A DNA stretch of 64,000 nt from Bacteroidales bacterium M8 (GTDB taxonomy: Bacteria; Bacteroidota; Bacteroidia; Bacteroidales; Muribaculaceae). Both the position numbers and the translations under genes were made by a program. Under the pieces are notes generated by a model that was not told the origin of the DNA, did not search any database, and worked only from the letters and a program-made list of their open reading frames with translations. The stretch is from contig LUJS01000040.1 of assembly GCA_001689495.1 (NCBI GenBank), positions 1 through 64,000 on the forward strand, read 5' to 3'. Positions 60,169-64,000 of the stretch are shown here, one piece after another (the first letter of the stretch is position 1; each line of letters starts with the position of its first letter).

Positions 60169-61092
60169 TTATTCTATAACCTCAAACTCGGTGCGACGGT
60201 TCGCCTCGAGGTTGGCGGGGTCGATGGGCTCGGACGATCCCTTGCCCACGGCGATGAGACGGGCGGCGTCGATCCCCTCCTTGCCGGTCAGGAAGTCGAC
60301 GGCGGCCTGTGCCCTCTGCTCGGACAGCTTGAGGTTGGCGGCAGGATCACCCTCGGCCGACGTGTGGCCCTCGATGCGCAGTTTCAGCTCGGGATTCTGC
60401 CTCATCACCTTGGCCAGATCGTGCAGCGCCAGCTTGGCGTCGTCGTTGAGCTCGGCCTTGCCCTGCTCGAACTGCGCGGCGTTGAAGTTCTTCTCGATCT
60501 CCTCAATCTGCTGCACGTAGACGGTGTCGACCACGATTTTCTCGACCACCTTCTCGACCACCTTCTCCTCGACCACGACCTCCTTGTCGCGGGGCATGAA
60601 TATGGCGGCGAGGATACCCAGCACCAGCAGGGCGCCGATCAGCCACGCCCACCACGGCAACCCCTTCTTGGGCTCGGCGGGCACCGGCGGAACGTATCCG
60701 TTGAGGTATTCGAGGCGGTATCCTCCCTTCTGGCCGGGATGCGCCGTCTTCTCGAACTCGGCCACCTCGATGTCATAGAGCGAGCCCTGCGACACCATGC
60801 GCTCGAACGAGGGCTTGGTCCACACCTGCGAGAGCGCCACCTTCGAGCCGTCGAGCAGCTCGATGACCTCGTCGGGCTTGGCGAAGTAGAGGCTTATGTT
60901 GGTGTTGAAGCCCTCGGCCTCGGCCAGCGGCAGGAACATCTCCTTGGCGCCGCTGTCGGGATTGATGGTGTTGGGGAACGCCTTGCGCAGGTCGTCGAGG
61001 GTGGCGTGCGGATACATCACCACGTATGCATGGGCAATGCCCAGAGCCGTGCGGTTCTGGGCCTTGCCGTAGACTTTTATCTTGCCGGCCAT
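60169..61092 (-). CDS. Inner-membrane-anchored OmpA-domain protein
   Basis: 307 aa. No signal peptide: residues 1-125 form a soluble domain with AYVVMYPHATLDDLRKAFPN and KPDEVIELLDGSKVALSQVW, then a membrane helix at 146-166, a Glu/Val/Lys-rich helix (168-190), and an OmpA/MotB peptidoglycan-binding domain (about 205-307, with LRIEGHTSAEGDPAANLKLS and RRTEFEVIE). The topology puts the N-terminal domain in the cytoplasm and OmpA in the periplasm, like MotB or ZorB rather than OmpA porins. Confidence 0.82.
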   Translation of the reverse strand: MAGKIKVYGKAQNRTALGIAHAYVVMYPHATLDDLRKAFPNTINPDSGAKEMFLPLAEAEGFNTNISLYFAKPDEVIELLDGSKVALSQVWTKPSFERMVSQGSLYDIEVAEFEKTAHPGQKGGYRLEYLNGYVPPVPAEPKKGLPWWAWLIGALLVLGILAAIFMPRDKEVVVEEKVVEKVVEKIVVDTVYVQQIEEIEKNFNAAQFEQGKAELNDDAKLALHDLAKVMRQNPELKLRIEGHTSAEGDPAANLKLSEQRAQAAVDFLTGKEGIDAARLIAVGKGSSEPIDPANLEANRRTEFEVIE

Positions 61093-61096
61093 GGGG

Positions 61097-61525
61097 TCAC
61101 TCTTCGTCGTCCTGTTCGAATGAGACCTCGAGCTCGGGCTCGGTCTTGACCATGTCGCAGAGCATCAGGATGGCGGTCTCGCGGTCTATGTCGAGGGCCT
61201 CGGCCATGGCCATGAGGTTATATACCTCACCGGCGGTGAGCACGCCGTCGCAGAGCATCATCTGCATGATGGCTTGGAACACCTCGCCGGTCTCCTCGGG
61301 GTCTACCTTCTCGGCATGCTTCACGGCATACTGCGTGGCGGCCTCGGGGCTGAGGTTCTGCACCTCGACCATGGCGGCGGTCATGTACTTGTGGAAGTCC
61401 TTGTCGGGGATTTCGAATGCCTCGGCCACCTCCTCGGCGGTGACACGTTCAACTTCGGCATATTCGCCGTCGGCCCAGATGCAGGCGGCGAGCAGAGATG
61501 CGATGGTATTGGGTTTTGTTGTCAT
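61097..61525 (-). CDS. TerB-like protein
   Basis: 142-aa acidic, all-helical protein. ASLLAACIWADGEYAEVERV (about 9-28) and MMLCDGVLTAGEVYNLMAMA (about 89-108) are the two acidic, metal-binding-type helices of the TerB fold. TerB-like proteins occur in tellurite-resistance and stress modules at the membrane. Start overlaps the 84-aa gene by four bases; four-base gap to the OmpA-domain gene. Confidence 0.8.
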   Translation of the reverse strand: MTTKPNTIASLLAACIWADGEYAEVERVTAEEVAEAFEIPDKDFHKYMTAAMVEVQNLSPEAATQYAVKHAEKVDPEETGEVFQAIMQMMLCDGVLTAGEVYNLMAMAEALDIDRETAILMLCDMVKTEPELEVSFEQDDEE

Positions 61526-61776
61526 CTGAAAAGTCTTTTTAGGCGGTTAACGAGTGAGTTCTGTGCCTTGCGGGCCTTGGCCATGCGCTCGCAGATGGCC
61601 TTGCCCTCCTTGGTGCGCTTGTCAACCTTGCCGCTCTTGGTCTTCTTGAGCGTCGACTGTGTCTTTGTGGCCGACTTGGCGCGGGCCGCACGGGCCTTGG
61701 CCATGCGGGCGGCAATCTCCTTGCCCTCTTTGGTGCGCTTGTCAACCTTGCCTGAGGCTGTCTTCTTTACTGCCAT
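61522..61776 (-). CDS. 84-aa basic protein with internal duplication
   Basis: Two copies of a 28-residue unit: residues 4-31 and 44-71, each reading KKTxSGKVDKRTKEGKxI followed by xxRMAKARxA. A short basic tail ends LVNRLKRLFR. Lys/Arg-rich and cytoplasmic; nucleic-acid or membrane-surface binding is possible. Coupled to the TerB-like gene by a 4-bp overlap. Confidence 0.72.
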   Translation of the reverse strand: MAVKKTASGKVDKRTKEGKEIAARMAKARAARAKSATKTQSTLKKTKSGKVDKRTKEGKAICERMAKARKAQNSLVNRLKRLFR

Positions 61777-61794
61777 TGGTATGTTGGTTTATGG

Positions 61795-62640
61795 TTAGTC
61801 TGTAATTGTCGTTTCTACCTGCCCGTCGGTGGCGTCACCCTTGGCATAGGGGTTGAAATACCGCTTGCCAAGCTGCCACAGATAGCGGTCCAAGTCCTTG
61901 TACGAATACCCCTCGAGCCCGAATGCGCGCGCCGTGTCGTCGATGGCGCGGCGGAACGCCGGATAGCTCCTCAGCTCCTTGCGCGACCCGAAGGCGTATG
62001 CCCCGGGGTGCCTGCGCCTCAGCGACACCAGCACATCCTCGACATAGCGGTCGAATATCGGGTACAGCTCGGGACGGTGGTGGCTGAGATACTTGGTGGC
62101 GAACGAGTAGTTGCGCCTTCCATCCACCTCGGCTATCTCGTCGACCAGCGTGTCGTCGCGGCGGTCGAGCCGCTCGTCAAAGTCGGCTATCGACACTATC
62201 TTGCGCGCCACGTCGGCTATGCGATATATGTTGGTTGCATAGAAGTCGTTGAGGGCCGAGCACTTGACTATGACGTGACGCAGGTCGGTGTTGCGGCCAA
62301 ACTCGGGCAGCTCGCGGAATATCATCCGCAGCGCTCCCTCGTGAGCCACATAGTCGTCGAGCGCATCCCACTCTGCCAGATATGCCTGCAGCTCGTGCAC
62401 GGACGGCACATAGCCCTCGGGCAGGTCCTTGCGACTGCGGCGGCGCGCCGCAGGCCGTTCCGATACGGCTGCCGGCGCGGGGTCAGGCTCGGAATCAAGC
62501 ACGGGGTCAGGCTCCCGGACGTCTGCCTCGGCCACGGTCACGTCATCCACGACCTCCGGCGCTTCCGCCGGGGCCGGGATGCCGCGGGCCTGCCGGTGCA
62601 GGCGCCTCAGTTCGTCAATTTCTGTCAGGGTCAAAGACAT
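61795..62640 (-). CDS. Conserved all-helical hypothetical protein
   Basis: 281 aa. A disordered, acidic/Pro-rich N-terminal third (about 20-75) precedes a helical domain with CSALNDFYATNIYRIADVAR near 127-146, YSFATKYLSHHRPELYPIFD near 180-199, and LDRYLWQLGKRYF near 252-264. This domain is recurrent in hypothetical proteins of several phyla; the HhH-like look is an impression. Function unknown. Second gene of the cassette. Confidence 0.7.
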   Translation of the reverse strand: MSLTLTEIDELRRLHRQARGIPAPAEAPEVVDDVTVAEADVREPDPVLDSEPDPAPAAVSERPAARRRSRKDLPEGYVPSVHELQAYLAEWDALDDYVAHEGALRMIFRELPEFGRNTDLRHVIVKCSALNDFYATNIYRIADVARKIVSIADFDERLDRRDDTLVDEIAEVDGRRNYSFATKYLSHHRPELYPIFDRYVEDVLVSLRRRHPGAYAFGSRKELRSYPAFRRAIDDTARAFGLEGYSYKDLDRYLWQLGKRYFNPYAKGDATDGQVETTITD

Positions 62641-62665
62641 GAGGGAGGGGATATGTTCTTTTTTC

Positions 62666-63052
62666 TTACTTGTTGTTGTTGATGAAGTCTACGAGCTTCG
62701 AGCCGTTGTTGCGGGTGTTCGACTTCTCGTTGATCTCGAATCCGACCTCGGCTGCAATCTCGCGCAGGGCACCGAGGGTGTTGGCGTATGTGCGATAGCT
62801 CTCGATCGAGCCCGAGTCGCGCTTGACGATGGTATATTCGCCGATTTCGGCCATGTCGCCGTCGCCAAACTCCTTGATGAGCTTCGATCCGAACTGGCGG
62901 GTGGTCCAGTCGGGGTCATACTCGAAGCCCTGAGCCTCGGCGCACTCGCGCAGCGAACCCTTCACGTTGTCATAGATCTTGCAGACGCGCACCGTGCCGC
63001 TGTCCTCGATGGTGATGATGTACTCACCCGAAATTGCTGATTTCTTTGCCAT
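62666..63052 (-). CDS. 128-aa protein made of two tandem repeats
   Basis: Residues 9-65 and 71-128 are diverged copies: each starts GEYxIxxxDSG, continues with a Y-x-N-x-x-(G)-x-LRE segment, and ends GSKLxxF. Small alpha/beta modules, cytoplasmic. Family not recognised. Start ATG 63052 is fixed by the promoter at 63091-63098. First gene of the minus-strand cassette. Confidence 0.72.
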   Translation of the reverse strand: MAKKSAISGEYIITIEDSGTVRVCKIYDNVKGSLRECAEAQGFEYDPDWTTRQFGSKLIKEFGDGDMAEIGEYTIVKRDSGSIESYRTYANTLGALREIAAEVGFEINEKSNTRNNGSKLVDFINNNK

Positions 63053-63090
63053 TGTCTTATTACTTGTTTTTATGGTATGTGGTATGTTTG

Positions 63091-63098
63091 CAAAGATA
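63091..63098 (-). promoter_or_regulatory. -7 box of the cassette
   Basis: Minus strand TATCTTTG, 38 bp upstream of the ATG at 63052. It is the only good promoter box seen for the run of genes down to 58588. Confidence 0.6.
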
Positions 63099-63245
63099 GC
63101 GTTATTTGGACTTAACGGCCTAATTACTGTGTGCTGAATTTTTAGACACTCTGTCTGATAAAATTCTACAACCATATCATATCCATCTATCTCACAGACT
63201 ATTGGATATGATAATGTTAAAAATCACATTTACCCCCATACGGAC

Positions 63246-63277
63246 ACAAAAAGCCCCCTGCCGACGACGGCAGGGGG
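63246..63277 (-). terminator. Rho-independent terminator of pckA
   Basis: Stem CCCCCTGCCG (63254-63263) with CGGCAGGGGG (63268-63277), loop 4, followed on the minus strand by CTTTTTGTG. Confidence 0.9.
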
Positions 63278-63325
63278 CGGTATCATGCTGTCCCGACCTC
63301 CCCGAGGGGAGCGTGGACATCGTTA

Positions 63326-64000
63326 TCAGTCGAGGTGGGGACCTGCGGCTACGAGAGCCTTGCCGGCCTCATGGCCTTCGAACTTCTTGAAGTTGTTGAT
63401 GAACATCTCGGCGAGCTTGTCGGCCTTCTTGGTCCACTCTGCGGGATCGGTGTAGGTGTCGCGGGGGTCGAGGATCTTGGGATCCACGCCGGGGAGCTCG
63501 GTGGGAACAACGAAGTCGAAGATGGGCATGGTCTTGGTGGGAGCCGAGAGGATCGAGCCGTCGAGGATGGCGTCGATGATGCCACGGGTGTCGCGGATCG
63601 AGATACGCTTGCCTGTGCCGTTCCAGCCGGTGTTCACCAGATAAGCCTTGGCACCGCTCTGGTCCATGCGCTTAACCAGCTCCTCGGCATACTTGGTGGG
63701 GTGCAGCTCGAGGAAGGCCTGGCCGAAGCAGGCAGAGAATGTGGGGGTGGGCTCGGTGATGCCGCGCTCTGTACCGGCGAGCTTGCTGGTGAAGCCCGAG
63801 AGGAAGTAATACTTTGTCTGCTCGGGGCTCAGGATCGAGACGGGAGGCAGCACGCCGAATGCATCGGCCGAGAGGAAGATGACGTTCTTGGCGGCGGGGC
63901 CGGCAGAAACGGGCTTAACGATGCTCTCGATGTGGTCGATGGGATACGAAACGCGGGTGTTCTCGGTCACGCTCTTGTCGGCGAAGTCGATCTTGCCGTC
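63326..64000 (-). CDS. pckA: Phosphoenolpyruvate carboxykinase (ATP), 3' part
   Basis: C-terminal 224 residues of ATP-dependent PEP carboxykinase, cut by the right window edge (the 5' part lies beyond 64000). Visible family segments: NTRVSYPIDHIESI, NVIFLSADAFGVLPPVS, the LVNTGWNGTG adenine-binding region and RISIRDTRGIIDAIL. The enzyme interconverts oxaloacetate and PEP; in Bacteroidales it fixes CO2 in the succinate pathway. Own terminator at 63246-63277. Confidence 0.95.
   Translation of the reverse strand, partial: DGKIDFADKSVTENTRVSYPIDHIESIVKPVSAGPAAKNVIFLSADAFGVLPPVSILSPEQTKYYFLSGFTSKLAGTERGITEPTPTFSACFGQAFLELHPTKYAEELVKRMDQSGAKAYLVNTGWNGTGKRISIRDTRGIIDAILDGSILSAPTKTMPIFDFVVPTELPGVDPKILDPRDTYTDPAEWTKKADKLAEMFINNFKKFEGHEAGKALVAAGPHLD

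Noticed and set aside
56139..63052. Assignment of the cassette to Zorya or to the ter operon
   Set aside because: The OmpA-type anchor and TerB recall these systems, but there is no ZorA/MotA-like protein, no ZorC/D/E, and no TerC, TerD or TerE, so neither name is justified.
1..64000. tRNA or rRNA genes
   Set aside because: No cloverleaf with a GTTCGANNC arm or rRNA signature was recognised by eye. A covariance-model scan would be decisive.

Overview
The window looks like chromosomal DNA of a Bacteroidales gut commensal, most likely a GC-rich member of Muribaculaceae. The evidence is the promoter type (-7 box TAnnTTTG, with TTTG or TTG about 19-21 bp upstream), the many families typical of Bacteroidetes (LruC lipoprotein, DUF3078, DUF3256, DUF4230, DUF4292, DUF4332, DUF4491, DUF4919, a type IX secretion C-terminal tail, RAYT) and the frequent 4-bp ATGA start/stop overlaps. 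The genus assignment is inference. I found no rRNA, tRNA, CRISPR array, prophage or plasmid module inside the window.

Layout. 1-1800: two outward-facing promoters at the left edge, then a repeat-rich stretch with three kinds of short palindrome around one unknown gene. 1811-16967: LruC surface lipoprotein, nucleoside kinase, dihydroorotase with polyprenol-phosphate glycosyltransferase, GH28 pectinase, sufE coupled to an unknown membrane protein, and a five-gene RNA helicase operon. 17143-22906: membrane-anchored HTH lipoprotein beside an outer-membrane barrel, metF, two small envelope proteins and a DUF4332 protein. 23007-26642: a PL9 pectate lyase carrying a type IX secretion tail, then a RAYT transposase between inverted palindromic units. 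26682-28983: cobU-cobT-cobS (cobalamin lower-ligand assembly); the matching cobC-like phosphatase lies 13 kb away at 42039. 29049-35936: dut, TPR protein, DUF4292 lipoprotein, EnvC-like factor, a second DEAD-box helicase and a DUF3256 protein. 35941-36647: a hairpin made of nine CTAG-headed nonamers, followed by a four-helix-bundle gene. 36705-42569: a pseudokinase, an acetyltransferase-like protein, two glycosyltransferases, a flippase and the cobC-like gene, apparently one operon. 42698-52780: PpiD-like chaperone, a SNF2 ATPase with an unknown partner, DUF4919 protein, and a GH3-family adenylating enzyme. 52958-56059: lipoprotein, alkaline phosphatase, a palindrome-rich and possibly RNA-coding gap, and a small XRE-like regulator.

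56139-63052 is a dense minus-strand cassette of twelve small or unusual genes: two internally duplicated proteins, a helical unknown, TerB-like, an inner-membrane-anchored OmpA protein, two DUF4230 proteins, a 104-aa conserved protein, a coiled coil, a six-TM channel with a non-canonical filter, a Gly/Cys-rich 54-aa membrane peptide and a 58-aa basic peptide. It is the best candidate here for an undescribed system. The right edge cuts pckA.

Functional themes are envelope biogenesis and surface lipoproteins, pectin breakdown by isolated secreted enzymes, cobalamin remodelling, and small accessory or mobile palindromic elements.
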